Shown: piece after piece, positions 36,880 to 50,350 of the stretch
Position numbering within the stretch: the first letter of the stretch is position 1
Layout of the letters: every line of letters starts with the position of its first letter
NCBI GenBank assembly: GCA_963966185.1
Contig: CAWZYM010000390.1
Location: 62,001-126,000 of the forward strand
Length of the DNA: 64,000 nt
Source: Rhabditoides inermis
Lineage: Eukaryota > Nematoda > Chromadorea > Rhabditida > Rhabditidae
Direction: 5' to 3'
The notes under the pieces: model-generated
Databases searched by the model: none
What the model was told of the DNA's origin: nothing
What the model saw: only the letters and a program-made list of their open reading frames with translations
Program-made: the position numbers and the translations under genes

Positions 36880-39800
36880 TTAGAAAAGTCCACAGCCTTT
36901 CAATTTTGTTGAGAGAATCGTGTCGAGTACGGAATCAAGAACGAATTCCACCTGAACAGATTATGCTTTCCTTTTCCTTAACCTTCTTCTTCTCTCTATC
37001 TCCCCTTTCCTCTTTCCTTCTCTTCTCCTCACCTGCTCTGTATCGGTGGCGCATGTGTGATGGCAGTACATCATCTTCTGTGGGTCTTCCTTCACTCCCA
37101 CGAACTTACTCTCAATATACGAAGAAGTCGCATCGTATGTTTCCGTTCCTGGCATGAATAGGATTTCATTTCATCATGATCTCTTGCCTACCTGCGTACT
37201 CCGGGAACGCGATTCGCAACGACCGTCCGTTGCCAATTTTTTGCTGCAACCATAATTTCCTTCAAGCCCCCCTCATTAATCTCACCTCAAACAAATCCTT
37301 TTTGTTCAAGAACAAAATAACGCTAGTGTTAACGAAATATCGGTTGTTGATGACTTGCTTGAAGAGTTGCAGCGATTCTTGCATACGATTCTGGAAGAGC
37401 ATATGAGTTTATGAGACTCTTTAGGGGGAGGGTGTTCAATTTTGTATCCGTTTGGTACCGATGTATACTTACCGTAGTATTGTCTTCGAGGAGTACTTGG
37501 TCGTATTCTGATAGGGCGACGACGTATATGAGTGCCTTTGCATCGTCGAAGCAATGAATCCACTTCTTCCTCTGTGACCGCTGTCCTCCCACATCGAAAA
37601 CCCTACAGTACTTTTAAGAGGTTTATAAATTGAATATCGAATGATGTAAACGTCTCCTTCTTCATACTTTCCTGCTCTACATCTATAACATCTACATGTA
37701 ATAATATGACATATAATTTTTTTACTGTGATTCACTGGATATTGTGAACGTGCAATAAAAACGCATATTAGTAATATTAATGCTCCTGCATAGTATGATA
37801 TTTTAAAACTACTAAATTTACCATATAATGTACCAACCAATGTTCATTAGTAACTTGTAAGTATGTTTCAGCATTCTAATTTTTTTTTACCAAGACCAAA
37901 AATATTCTGACTCGTACATATAGTTGGACTACAACACATTAATGATTCTAATAAACTCTCCAGGTGTTTCACTATTTTTTATTAATAACCATCATACCGA
38001 TTTACCACCCTGTAATCTGTTTTTGGAAGTTAGAAGTGTGAAAAAAAGACTAACAATTCAATCGACAACTGTATCGGGACCGTATCCGGTTAGTTAGATA
38101 GTCTACAATAAAATGTGCTTGGCTAAATGTATTAATGTGTAATGGGAAAGGCGGTAAAGGACTGCCTGTTGGCATTAATTCCATATATAGGCTAGTTTGA
38201 TATTGCATTGTATAGATGGCTGACATAGATATGAGCAAGCATGAGATACGGAGAGAAGTACAGGTAAACTAAGTGTGACCAGCAGAATACATAAACAACT
38301 CACCGCCATTGCTTGTTCTTCATTGTAAATGTCACTTCGATCACTCCCATCGTAGCAATCTACAATTACCACGTCTCGCCACCTACCCTACCTTTCCCCC
38401 TCTCGCTCTCTCTCCCCCTCTCTTCCTCTTTCCCATCTTCCGTCCGCCACCCTTTCTTTCTCTCTCTCCTTCCCTCTCCCTCTTCCTCCCTCCCTCCCTC
38501 CCTCCCTTCCCCTTCTTCATCTCTCTTACCCTCGTATGCAATATGTCCTGTTCTGTAGGTGCATACGCAGGATCGTGAATCCTTTCCAGAGAATCCATGA
38601 AACTAAATAGTGAATAAAATCCTTAAGAAATTACATTCACTTCAGATTTATAACCGTATTCACTACTCGCTACGAAACTATGAAAAATGAATAGAACGTG
38701 ATATAAGCAAGTTCACGTGATATTTATAAAACGGGCATGATACAGTCATGACACTTAGAACGCTCTCGACTCGAAACACATATCGAAATGCCAACGTAAT
38801 GAATGTGATCTCTAAAGTTCAAAACATGCAAGTTCATAGAATGGTTAAACAGTTCTGTAGTTAGGAACCGACTTGAGGCTTCTCCAATAAGTAGCTGCTC
38901 ATTTGCACTGATAAGCCCCTGCGGACCTAATAAGGTCAGCCTTGTTTAGCCATATTTTACATGCTTGTCATGATTCTTTTATTTCCTTGCCGTGAAATGA
39001 GCGTAGTCATAGAAAACCAACGTCATTTGAAAGAGTGGGCTGGGTACTAAAGACTACTTTATTGTAGTGTTACGCGGCTATGCGTGTATAGCTATAACCT
39101 TCCGCTCTCTGCGCTCTTTGAGTAGTTATAATGGTTGACTTATCACATTTCTTCACGTTAATTCAAATATCGACGAGGGACTGTTTGAAACTGAATACAA
39201 TTATTACAATTATGAAACTGACTATTTTGCTGAATCGTGCAGGTAGAATTCATCTCTCCTATCGTAGGCTGCAAGAACGCCCTGAAACAAATATGGAAAT
39301 GTGAATATTTTTCGAAGTGTGATCATAAGTTCCTTGAACAGTTCAGGAACTTTTTTGATTTTTTTTTTTAATTTTTGATCATAAGACAACAATAAAACGA
39401 AAAGTGATGGTTCATCATGTTGTACCATGAGATTCAGAATAAAAAGTGTAAAGAGAGTACCTTGTCGTTCCACAATGCTTTGATAGCATTGTAGACATCT
39501 GTGGAAAGCGGTTGGAACTCGTCCTTCTTCTCGAGAATCTTCCGCACGAGAATCGCGTTTTCCTTTAAAAAACAACACCGTTGTCTTTCATTAGTTTTCA
39601 TTAGATGTTTTTATTCGACTCACTGGCTTGAGACCATTTATTTTATTCCGTTTCTTCTAACCTACACCACAAAGGCTCCTTCAAACCCAATGGTCCTTTT
39701 GCGAGTTATTGTATTTGGGCTTTTGTCACTCATCGCGGGAAACGCGCGTCGACTGTGCAAACGACACGCAACGTTGCGTCCACCTCTCAGAAAACATGCG

Positions 39801-40010
39801 AAAACATGCGAATGTGAGATTGTGATATACGGACCTGATTAGAAGAAGATGCGAGGAAGAGCTTCAACTCGTGCATTCCATTCAGAAGAGCGCCCATCGA
39901 TTGGATCACGTTCGCGCAGACTGCAGCCTGAATCACGGAATCTCTCTTCCCTTTTCTCTCCCTCCCTTTCCATCTCTTTCACTTTCTCTTTTCTCCCTCT
40001 CTTTCTCCCT

Positions 40011-40061
<51 letters not shown>

Positions 40062-40494
40062 TTTCTTCTGCTCCACTTCAGTAGCTGTGAATCCATTGTC
40101 ATGTATGATCCTGAAATAGCGAACATACATGCACCACATTCATTGAATGAAACTCCAGACTATGTAATTATGCCGTGTGCTTAGGTGGCACCTGTCGTCT
40201 ACTTAGAAACGCTGACATCAATGTTATAATTTCGCAGTCAAGATGATTCATTATAACACCCACTTCATCTGTTTGAGGACTGTGCTTTTGCCGCTCTCAC
40301 CAGCGCCTGAAAAAAAGAGCGGGGTGAAAAAGGAAGAGATACAGGCAACAGGTAATGAGACAAGCAAATAGACACTCACCAAGGAGGAGCAGTTTGATGA
40401 TACTGGCATCTGTTCGTTTGTCCTTCTCTATGATGGCATTGATCTTCTGGTTGCGCTGCTTGAGATCGGCGCTCGCACTATCACAGTTGCCCAT
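36880..40494 (-). CDS. Heterotrimeric G-protein alpha subunit A (divergent switch I)
   Basis: About 11 exons from ATG 40494 to TAA at 36880. The start MGNCDS offers Gly2 and Cys4 for myristoylation and palmitoylation. P-loop [19 protein letters not shown]; alphaA ... [16 protein letters not shown]; helical domain AIKALWNDK and [12 protein letters not shown]. Switch I reads [11 protein letters not shown] instead of the usual [11 protein letters not shown]: the catalytic Arg and one Thr remain but Lys and the next Thr are replaced. Switch [20 protein letters not shown] is canonical; FLNKKDLF and TCATDTEQV bind guanine. The C-terminus KGCGLF keeps the Cys at -4 typical of Gi/o-class tails. It belongs with the expanded nematode gpa genes. 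An acceptor (cgttcag) ends one base before the ATG. It lies 724 nt downstream of a paralogue. Confidence 0.9.
38398..38520 (+). repeat. CT-rich tract in a G-alpha A intron
   Basis: CTCT and CCCT blocks; on the sense (minus) strand they are GA/GGGA beginning close to the donor. Confidence 0.85.
40018..40058 (+). repeat. (CT)n tract in a G-alpha A intron
   Basis: On the sense (minus) strand the intron begins gtacgagagagagag, so the GA run starts at the donor. Confidence 0.9.
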
Positions 40495-41217
40495 CCTGAA
40501 CGGACCATCACACCTGCTCGGGCCACTCTGCCCACTCACTAGTACACGTGACGACACCGAGAAGCGGACACAATGCGGGAGTAATTGACGCGTGTGGCCG
40601 AGTGTAGACTGCGGCGAGCGGCAAGGCTGGCCGATTCGATTTGTTGTATATGAAACAAGGCCGAGCCTGTCGCCGTTGACAACGCCCCGATCTAATAGAG
40701 TTAGGGATACTGTATGGGGTGGTAGAGGCGAAGGCGCTATCGGAATAACAGTAATTAGAGGAGGAGCGGAGGAGATAGGAGGTGCTAATGCAACTATTGT
40801 CGACCGCTAGCACCGCTTCTCTTTTTCTCTGCCACTCTAGCCGTGTAATGGAGGCAATATATTGCAGGCTTATGTCCATGCGTCCTTTGAGCCTTCGCCA
40901 CCCAATCCAATATACCCTCCTCCCCTTGCACACACACCACACCTTCCTCCAAATCACACATCAAAAACACTTTATGCAAACGCCTTTGTGTGTGCCATAA
41001 ATTTGGGATAAAAGTAAACACATTGATATTCGATCAGAAATGTGGATAAACGCAATTGAAATTCATACAAGTTGAACTGTAAACATAACGTCAACAACTA
41101 GCTGGTCTTTGGAGAATCATAGAGTTCGAGATGACAAAATGACGAATTGAACCCGTCGACGAATCAAAATATGCAAGGGGACAAGATGGGTGACAATAGG
41201 GAATGGATGGGATGGAT
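40495..41217. other. Intergenic between the two G-alpha genes
   Basis: No exon seen. It holds the 3' UTR of the upstream paralogue and the promoter or trans-splice region of the downstream one. Confidence 0.5.
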
Positions 41218-43326
41218 CAGTAGAGACCGCTCTTATGAAGATTCTGCTGAACGATCATCGAAATCACAGAGTCCAAGATTTTTTGCACCTGAAATCAAAA
41301 CACATTTAGAGATTTAGATTTGAAATGGGCATACACATATTCTCTTTATCTTTTTCGTTGGCAGGGTGAGAAACTGTCATCGTTAAACATATTCAAGCGT
41401 AAACAATCATGCAAACTTGTATCGTGTCTGACTTTCTTCATCAAAATGTCTTACCTGATCGGTGTCAGTAGCGCATGTTTGATGCACGAAAATCGTCTTC
41501 TTCGTATTCGCATTGAGACCCTCGAATTTGCTTCGGATGTACGCCACACTGTCGTCGTATGTCTGAGGACCTGCAATACAAAAACACACTTATCCCTCTT
41601 TCTTTCATTATCTTCATTCATATTCATATTCTGATCACACATAGTGAGAATGAGTTACAGTAGAGAAATATGTCATTGTTTGCGACAGTCAAGCACTTTT
41701 TTTTGAACACACATGTTGAGCTTCAATGACAAGACTTGTCAACAAGTATCCTCTACAAAGCACGTACAATGTGTTAGAAAAAACTTATGTCATTATTGAT
41801 TTTTAATAATGAAATGTTCTGCACAAAAAGTTCTTTTTTATATCGAAACCGAACTAAACACGTACAATGAATATAACTAACAAATATTAGTCTGTTTTCA
41901 TCTCAGTTAGTAATGAGTCAAGCTTTATCATAAAGAAGAAGTACATTAACATTTCAATGAATGTTATTATTAATGAAACAGCAATAATTACACAAATGGA
42001 AAATATTTTTTTCTGTTATTCGAAAGGTGTTCGAATTAAAGACCGTAGTCCGTAGTGTTGTGATATAGTGAACCTAAGAACCTAATTTATGACGTACGAG
42101 GTACGTGATAGGCTCGGTGTATTGTCCTTTCAAGTAATTTGTAACTATCGTCAAACGTACCATGATAGTCTGGAAATGCAACAGTGAGTGGAGTGTGTTG
42201 AATTTTCTCAGCAAACAAATCCTGAAGATATAGAAGTTTTTTTTTCAAGTATTACTCATCAACATCAATAAACTTCACAGTACATTTTACTTTTATCAAT
42301 AAGGAGTCACCGTACACAAAATGACGTGTTTTATAAAAAAAAATCGTTTTCCTCGGGCTGTTTTTAAACTTAATTTAATTTAATCATTATGTTAGATACA
42401 ATTACCTGATACAATTAACTGTTTACCTTTTTGTTGAGGAACAGAATGATAGACGTGTTGATGAACCAGCGAGAATTGCAGATCGATTCAAACAGTCTCA
42501 TCGATTCCACCATACGATTCTAAAATATCATACTTTTCAAACCTACTAGTTTTTTTTCTCTGGTACAGACATATTGAGAGTTGTTTTTTGTCCTTTTTGT
42601 CCGCTTTTTATCTCGTTCCATGAGCCTCCGCACAATTCACAGCTCATCACTATCCCTCATAATAGCTGATCCAACACCAGAATCATCAAAAATGGCGAGG
42701 ACGAGGGGAAATTGGTGCGCAGTCCTCCCTCTCTCACTTTCCCATTCTATTTCTATTTCTCTCTAACATTTGAGCAAATTGCATTATTCTCACATGACAT
42801 GATATATTCGGAAACAAATTAGGGTATTAGAGAAACGACCCGATAATTGAGACTACTCTACTGTTCCGCTTCTCGAAACTCCATCACGTATTCAATGAGT
42901 GTCCGCTAGACGTTTTGCGTACGTCAGAATGTGAATACGCACTTATTAGATGAGTTGCGTACTAGAAACTCAAGCTTGTACACCCCTTCTTAATTTTCCT
43001 TGTTAAATGGAAAGACGTGGTCGAGAAAGGAGGGGCGAGTTTCAACTACCTACATCATACGAATGAGGAGACAAGAAACACATGAAAAGGAACACACGCA
43101 TTTCTATGAAACGGTAAGAACCCAGGATCGGAGAAAATATTATCACGCAAATCAACTTATTCGATGTTTGATTTCATTACGAAACGTGCAATTTCAAAAT
43201 GTTCCTCTCTGAAGCGTCCATGCTTAATTTGCATAAAAAGTTTCATACGGTTTCTTCGTGTTAAAGGAAATGGTTATTTAGTTCAAAACAGAAACTAATT
43301 GTATCGATCAAATGCAAATAATTAAA

Positions 43327-43368
<42 letters not shown>

Positions 43369-45708
43369 ACCGTCTGTGCATCTTCGAAAAGTGTCTCGTC
43401 GTATTCGGATAGGGCAGCGATGAATATGATTGCGTTGACGTTCTCGAAGCAATGGATCCACTTCTTTCGCTCCGATCGCTGTCCTCCCACGTCGAATACA
43501 CTGAAACAGTGTCTTCAAAAGTGATAGTGAAAACTGATACTAGAGAATTTGCATTATTCCTTAAACTTTCATGACTAGTTCGATGAGAGATTGTTTTTGA
43601 AGTGTGACCGCTGTCGGTCTCCCTACATACGTCAGTTGTGTGCTCACTCGCACGTTCCGTTTAATATCCACATAAAGTATGCGTGGAAATCACACATTTT
43701 CCCGTGAGATACATGACTAATTGCAAGCCATAGCGCTACTTCTGCATCTCGTCGCAACCAAACTGGAAAAATTAGACGGTACATGTACTGTGTTGTACAT
43801 CATTTCCCTGGGTAACAGAAAAACTCGAGAGCAAAAGAGGGGCTCACCGAAAGTTCACTTTTTTGATCTCGAAATCAACTTCCACAATACCCGTCGTCTT
43901 GATACGAGTGAGTAGAATATCCTGAACGATAAAACAATAATAAAGAAGTGTTGCGAAGCGGCAGTAACCTGTTCCGAGGGGCGGTAGTCGGCAGCTGCTA
44001 TCCGACCGACGTTCTCGAAGAAACTGCAATGGCATGGTGTGTCATCCTTGATTTGTGTGTATGAGACTGTGTCGGTCTCCCCTCCTCTCCCACTCACTAC
44101 TTGCTGCTCTCGTGTAGGTGTACTTCCAGCCGCTTGCTCTCGTATGTCTTCTTCACTGCCCCGTCTGCCCACAGTCGTCCGATCGCGGCAGCCACATCTG
44201 CTGTGATCGGCTCGCTCTCCCGAGCTTGCTTCACCACCTCGTTCACTGTCTTCGCGTCCATCTACAACACACTCAATTAGCTATCTATCGTTAATGGTTT
44301 GTTATTAACTATCGGTAATAACTTTTGTGGTTTGTTATTACGTAATGATTAACAAACGAAATTGAAAAAAAAACGAACTTCGCAAGTATCCAACAACCCC
44401 CATTTTCTTGTTTCTATTACTCTATCATAGATTGCCTAAGTAGTGTTTGTAGCTCTTTCCATGTTGCTATTGCGTCAAACTCCTGCTACAATATCTACCT
44501 ACTATCTACGTAAATGATATTTGGATTTCGCCCGTTTCCGGAGTTCGGATGTCATCTATTCATGTACATTGTCCGAATGCCGCGCTCTCCAGAGTGAATC
44601 TCTCCTGCTCCCTATCTATAGACTCTAAAGGCTAGGTCTTAGGTAAATCAGATTATCAGATAAAGTAATGTATTCACGGAATTCGCTAATTGATCGTCGC
44701 CTTTCGCTCATCTCAGAAATGTACTCTAAACCATATACGTCTGGGATCACATGTGTCTGTCAGTCAGTCATCAGTGGGTATTAGTAACCAGTATAATACA
44801 GACTTTTAACAATACTCTGGTATGAAGTGCATGCAATTCCGGCAGCAATACCATTACACTGACTAATAAAACAACTGTTATCAGCGAGGCTAAATCTCTC
44901 AAGGTTGGCAGGTGTATATATATGTATATGAGAGAACGCGAGTTGCCAAGACATAAAAGTGCGAGCCACGAATGGCATGATGTGTACAGTGTACTGTAGA
45001 GTAGTAGGGACTCGCCTCTCGCTTCGGGTCTGTGAATGGTATGGATGACGTGCCCATGACTTTGATGAGCGAGTACATCGCACTCACTGTGTTGTTGTAC
45101 ACAACACCTGAAACACAACAATCACTCACTCCCTCACTCACTCAGGCTGCATACTCACTTTTCTGCTGATTCATCTCGTCCTCGCTGAAGCCATTGTTGT
45201 GAAGAATTCTGAAGTCGCACGTTATCAATAGTATCAATTCATTCAGACAACATACAACACAAGCACTATACACTATACTCTACTCTACTCGATGCTCTCT
45301 TTCTCACCTCATTTGCTTCATCACAGTGCTTTTCCCGCATTCTCCTGCGCCTGAAATAGACGTAATGAAGTGCAGTAATTAGTCATTTCCTTTTATCACA
45401 GTTCCATCTTTGCCCTTTGCGTCAGTGTCACAAAATAGTTCCTTATTCGTCCGCTTCTCGGATAGCCGCGTTTTCCTGCCGCTTTAGAAAATGCAAACCA
45501 ATTCGCGCGGCAGTTGATTAGAGCCGCGCACATTTTGTGCTTGAACAATTAGGCGAGTATTGTGAGGTGTAAACAGTATTTTCAGATTCATGTTTGCTAC
45601 AGTGATCGGCGTCACCAAACACTACGGAAATAGAGAAAGAGTCAATAAAAATGAATACAACGTGGTTGTTATTAGGTCTATTACCTTATCTCTCTCTCTT
45701 CTCTCTCT

Positions 45709-45750
<42 letters not shown>

Positions 45751-45873
45751 CTCACCGAGCAGCAGCAGCTTCACTGTCTTCTCGTCGATGGCCTTTGTCT
45801 GGTTGAGCTGTTTGTCGATCGCTTTGGACGCCTTCACATCCTTCTTCTCCTCTTCTGACTGACACAAACCCAT
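41218..45873 (-). CDS. Heterotrimeric G-protein alpha subunit B
   Basis: About 10 exons from ATG 45873 ([11 protein letters not shown], Gly2 and Cys4 lipid sites) to TGA 41218. P-loop [19 protein letters not shown], with Cys in place of the common Ser, as also seen in some nematode gpa proteins. Then [17 protein letters not shown], an alpha-helical domain, and canonical switches: [17 protein letters not shown] and [50 protein letters not shown] and TCATDTDQV follow. The tail NLHKSGLY has Ser where pertussis-toxin-sensitive Gi/o proteins have Cys. It is most like the nematode gpa-3-type group. The intron after the KRE exon (boundary at 45016) uses a GC donor. A 3' splice site (ctctttcag) lies 16 nt upstream of the ATG. 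GA tracts start directly at two of its intron donors (43371, 45757). Confidence 0.91.
43327..43370 (+). repeat. (CT)n tract at a G-alpha B donor
   Basis: On the sense strand the intron begins gtgagagagagag, merging the donor with the GA run. Confidence 0.9.
44273..45015 (-). other. GC-AG intron in G-alpha B
   Basis: On the minus strand, ...AAGCGAGAG|gcgagtccc at the donor and tgtgttgtag|ATGGACGCG at the acceptor. This join gives [17 protein letters not shown], which fits the family; no GT donor nearby keeps the frame. The intron is AT-rich without other features. Confidence 0.65.
45690..45749 (+). repeat. (CT)n tract at a G-alpha B donor
   Basis: Sense strand: gtgagtggagagagagag, directly after the first exon. 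Confidence 0.9.
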
Positions 45874-46788
45874 CACTCCTCTCGGATCACTGAAAGAGTA
45901 CCTGACTCATGAGTCTCTCAATTGAATGTCAATAGTACATTATAATAACGAAACCAATCAGATCCTAGGATCAATGGGATCTGTAAGAAAGCAGAAAGGG
46001 TGTGACTCGAGGAAATGAAGAAAGGGGAGAAGGGTGGGACGTGGGATGTGAGATCGATGCACGAGCCTCGCCCCAGGGGCTCAAATAATGAATAGCCGCA
46101 AATTCAACAACACTGTACGCAATTAGAAATAACGGGATATTGTAGAGAGCGGGAGTGTTGGCGGATAGGTAGTCATAGACACGCATAGCATACAATTACA
46201 CAGGGAGGGCAGGGCGGAGGCGAATATCGACGGCGTCACTACTCTGATTGACTTATGCCTGCCCTTCACGCAAAGCCGACAGGTAGAGAGGTAGCCCCTC
46301 TGGCAAACAATAGCCTGGTCGAGCCAAGTGCAGTTGATGTTCTCACCGTCTAACGTTCCACTGACCGTACCCTAGCAGGACACACCTCCCCCTCATACTC
46401 TGAATGTCAATCGATGTCTCTTCACGCCTGTTGGTCGTCCATTCAGGACTATTGAGACTGACTGAGCTGGCTAATGAGCGCTCGTCTATTCCCATAACAC
46501 GAGAGTCGTTCAGGGCAAATGTGCCCCGCTTCCACGGATGCAAGAAGTCTGTTCCAGAGACAACGCGGTGCAATGCGATCGCATGAACAAGGCAGAAGTT
46601 AACTACAGGGAGTGAAACCGCTCATTTTTCGAGCTCAAGTTCACATGCGACAAAGAGTGTCGAGTGGCGAAGCGAACACCACCTGCCGCGTCAAAAACGA
46701 CGAGACGAGACACGAATACAAGTCGTAATTACTGAGCAGGAGAGCCAGCATGGAATGTGATAGTGGGAGAGGAGAGAGGGAGGAGGAG

Positions 46789-46834
<46 letters not shown>

Positions 46835-48417
46835 ATAGCTGCATCACCCACACCACATCATTCCATCAAATTAGACAGCTACCTCGGCAGCTACGAGGAG
46901 CCATAACAGTGTTACGCGGTTTGTTACTTGTCCATATTTGGAAAAACCTGAACATATTGCATTGCGGAGACGCGGTGCAGAATGCACACGCACTGGCGGC
47001 AATTCTATTGAGGAAATGGGAAAGGACAGAACGCATCGCACCTATCACGCAACCTGGTCGATTGTCTAACGCCGGTGGAAACGACAAAGTGACATTCCGA
47101 CTCGAGATCCCTCCCTCCTTCCCTCCTTCTCTCACTGCCTCACTCTCGCACACACCTACCTACCACCATCAATCATATCACGCAACCACTACATCTACAA
47201 TGGAGCTCGTGTCGAGTACGGTAGACGACGTCGACACCGATCAATACCACAATAGCTAGACATACGCGAACCGATAGAAATAAAATGATGAAAACAAATG
47301 GAGACACGTGGAGAAAAGCTGGGAATGGAAAACAGTGAAACTGGAGACGAGAAGGAGAGGAAGAGGCGAATATTATGATGAAGGGAGAGACAGGAGAGAG
47401 AAAGAGAGAAAGAGCGATGGAGAGAAAGACGGGAAGAGGAAAGAGGGAAGAGAGGGGGAGAGGGAGAGAGATAAAGAAATTTAATGAATCAACAGTGCAA
47501 GAAGGTCATGACCGTTGAGTGTAGCGAGCCACATACAAATGAAGATGCGCATAGCAAATGAAGTAAGGCATTATCGAGCCCCTCGGGAACCATGTAAACC
47601 TACGATTATCAGAAACACACAACTTACTTCCGTTTGAAGGTAGGAAGAGAACAATAAAACTAACAAAAAACAAAGAGTGGCATTTGAATGAATGTTCAAA
47701 ACCTCAGCGATGTAATATGAACGCTCTCGTGTGCAATATTTACATGGCAACCCATTAGGTGGAAAACTACGTTGATTGGATGCTCAAGAACGTAGGAACT
47801 AGAGCAAGACACATACTGTAACTAGGGGAGCTGTACGGTATTCGAATAACGGTTTACAGGTAGTGTAGAATGGGAGGGACACAATCAGTGATAGAAAAGA
47901 GAATGATTGCTTGTCAGCCAGCTACAGTGTCCGCTCACACTTACCTATTCTTACATACCGTGTTACCATGCCAATATGCTACATACGTGACTCGCTAGCC
48001 AAAACAAAACGTAAGTGAGAATGCGCTGATATTAGAAACAATTCATGTTACAGGTAGGTAGGACGCAGAACGGGGACTAAGTAGAGGTTATCTCGGAGGA
48101 GAAGAAATAACGCAGCGCGATCGTCGAAGCGAGCTAATATGGCTGATTGTGAGGCAGCGAGACATCCTACATCATCATTATTGCCTATGCGATACACGTG
48201 CCCACGCCATGTTTGCAGAATGAAAGCCTCATTCAGGCTGAAAGGAAGGAGCGAATATTCAAGTAATGTCTTCCTACTCTTCTACTTTCCAATTCATTAA
48301 ATTCTGCACCACACATTAGCCCCCCCTTCTCCCAGGAACATCAAAGACGATGAATTAGTATTCCGTTTACTAAACTCTGGCTATTCGTGCAATACAAGTA
48401 CAAACAAATGATATAGT
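45874..48417. other. Intergenic upstream of the G-alpha pair, no gene seen
   Basis: 2.5 kb with a GA tract at 46795-46829 and purine-rich sequence around 47330-47480. The plus-strand frame at 46750-47259 is driven by the GA repeat and shows no motif. It should contain the G-alpha B promoter and the 3' UTR of ATP synthase e. Confidence 0.5.
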
Positions 48418-48969
48418 TTAGTCGTCCTTGTACAGATCGGCAACTCCGAACTGCTTCTTTCCCTCCTCGAACGAGATGCCGACAACCTGAAAACGACATA
48501 TGCAGAACATAACACGCAGCCCTCACATATTATTAACGCTAATGAGTAAACAGTTTTAGAACTTGTGTGATAAAACGAGAAGATGATCAAACGTGATAAC
48601 AAACACCACACATGAAACAAAAACGCAGATAAGATAATTTCGGTTATAGCCACAAAACTACTCACTCCCATGAGGTAGCGCATCTCGTCCTTGGCGAGCC
48701 ACTTCTTCTGCTTGGCGTCCTCCTGGGCCTTGGCGACGGCCTTCTCGTGCTCCCACTCCCTGAGGTCAGCGTGGTGAGCAGAGATCTGCTGGAGACGGAC
48801 GAATCCTGGAACGTAACAGTTAAATAAACATACCACGAATGCATGAAAAATTTAAATGAAGCTGACCGTAGACGACTCCGAGTCCGAGGGCAGCCCACCT
48901 TCCGAAGCGGATCAGCGGGGAGACGTTGATCGGCTCGGGAAGCACCACGGCGGTGGGGTGGCGAGACAT
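48418..48969 (-). CDS. Mitochondrial ATP synthase subunit e
   Basis: Three or four exons from ATG 48969 to TAA at 48418, about 102 aa. The protein has VSPLIRFGRWAALGLGVVYG, the single membrane segment with the family's conserved Gly-rich spacing, then a charged helix (LREWEHEKAVAKAQEDAKQK) and a short C-terminus ending VADLYKDD. Subunit e sits in the membrane part of F1Fo ATP synthase and helps dimerise it, shaping the cristae. A 3' splice site (gcaatttcag) lies 5 nt upstream of the ATG, consistent with trans-splicing. Confidence 0.88.
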
Positions 48970-50350
48970 AATTACTGAAATTGCAACGAATATAAAACAG
49001 TTTTCATAATACAAATTAAGACGAACGCTCGAACGATAAACAGGGGTCAACAACAACCGAACAACCACGTAATCCCACCAAAGTCACCATCTAATAATCA
49101 GAATTGATCATTATATGGAAAAAAGCTACATTGTTGGAAAACTTCACGATTTTAGAACATACTATTTTTGGATTTAAGAACTAAGGAAACAATGCTGCGA
49201 CAAAAATGGCCTGTAATTTTGAAAACTCAAAAACGCGACAATAGACGTCACCCAATCAAAAAATAAGACAACCACTCAAGAAATAAGCGGCGACCGTCCA
49301 AGAGAAGAACACGGCGCAAAATGAAAACAATCAATAATCAAGAAAATCGTTACTCATGTAATATCAACTTTATGAACATTGCTGACGCTTATGCACCGCC
49401 CGTGTCAGCTGAATGATTTCGTGGTGAGACTAAATCGCAAAAGACATTTAATTTTGCTATTGGAATGGAATTACACAGTTCGTACTATTTTATTTTCGAA
49501 AATTTGTTTTACTACCTTGAATTGAAAATAGGAAAAGGGGATAGGAGAAAGTTAGTTCACATATAGCTAATGTTCATTTGGAATTGCAAACATGATAATT
49601 ACATGTACAAAACAAAATCGCCCTGGCCGGTCACTCATATTTATATATATCTCATATGTCAAGTTTAGCGCGGTAGCGGTGTAGTAAACGCAGTTTAAAG
49701 GAGAGGAGTGCGGAGTGGTGAAATGAAATGATCACTGTTGTCACACGTCAAAAAATGACGATACAAAGTTTCCGTACTTCGTGGAAGGACCAATTTCGAA
49801 AACGAATTCCCATTGGAAACTCGTGTCAAATGGTGCCAAGTTTGTACCTCAACACGAAAAACTGACGAACTGCCTGATTTTCATGGTGCTATTTCATTTT
49901 ATATCACATTTATATTAATTGGTAGATTTTTTTTATTTTGGTTTCAATTTGATCGCCATATCGATACTAACTATGTCGACTTCATGTTATTATTCCGCAC
50001 ACCTCTCCTTTAACTGAACGCGCTCTGGCGTTCCCATCATCAATATCTATGATTTCGTGGTGACACTAATTCGCAAAATAATGTTCCGGTTGTAAATGAT
50101 CACAAGGTACGAAGTCCACTTGTGGTGCCAAAAGTGTTCCAATCCTCAAGCTAGCGATCCTGACTACCATGTCCGCTTCCCCGCGCGTCTCCGCATATGT
50201 ATTAATTATTATCGAAATACTTTTAGCAATTTTTCATTCATATAAGAACTTCTGTCTAAGCGGAGACCGTATTGCAAATGTCAAAAACACCATTACCACG
50301 ACGTCATTTGTTGTTTTCTTTACCGCGGGTGTGGCTGTGTGTGGAGAGAC
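48970..50350. other. Divergent intergenic region, no gene seen
   Basis: AT-rich sequence between the minus-strand ATP synthase e gene and the plus-strand 104-aa gene, so both promoters should lie here. No exon, repeat or RNA gene could be supported. Confidence 0.5.

Noticed and set aside
41140..41165. Another B-box-like string (GGGTTCAATTCG on the minus strand)
   Set aside because: No cloverleaf could be folded around it by eye.
46750..47259. 169-residue plus-strand frame
   Set aside because: Starts in a GA tract, has no motif and no splice support; probably chance.
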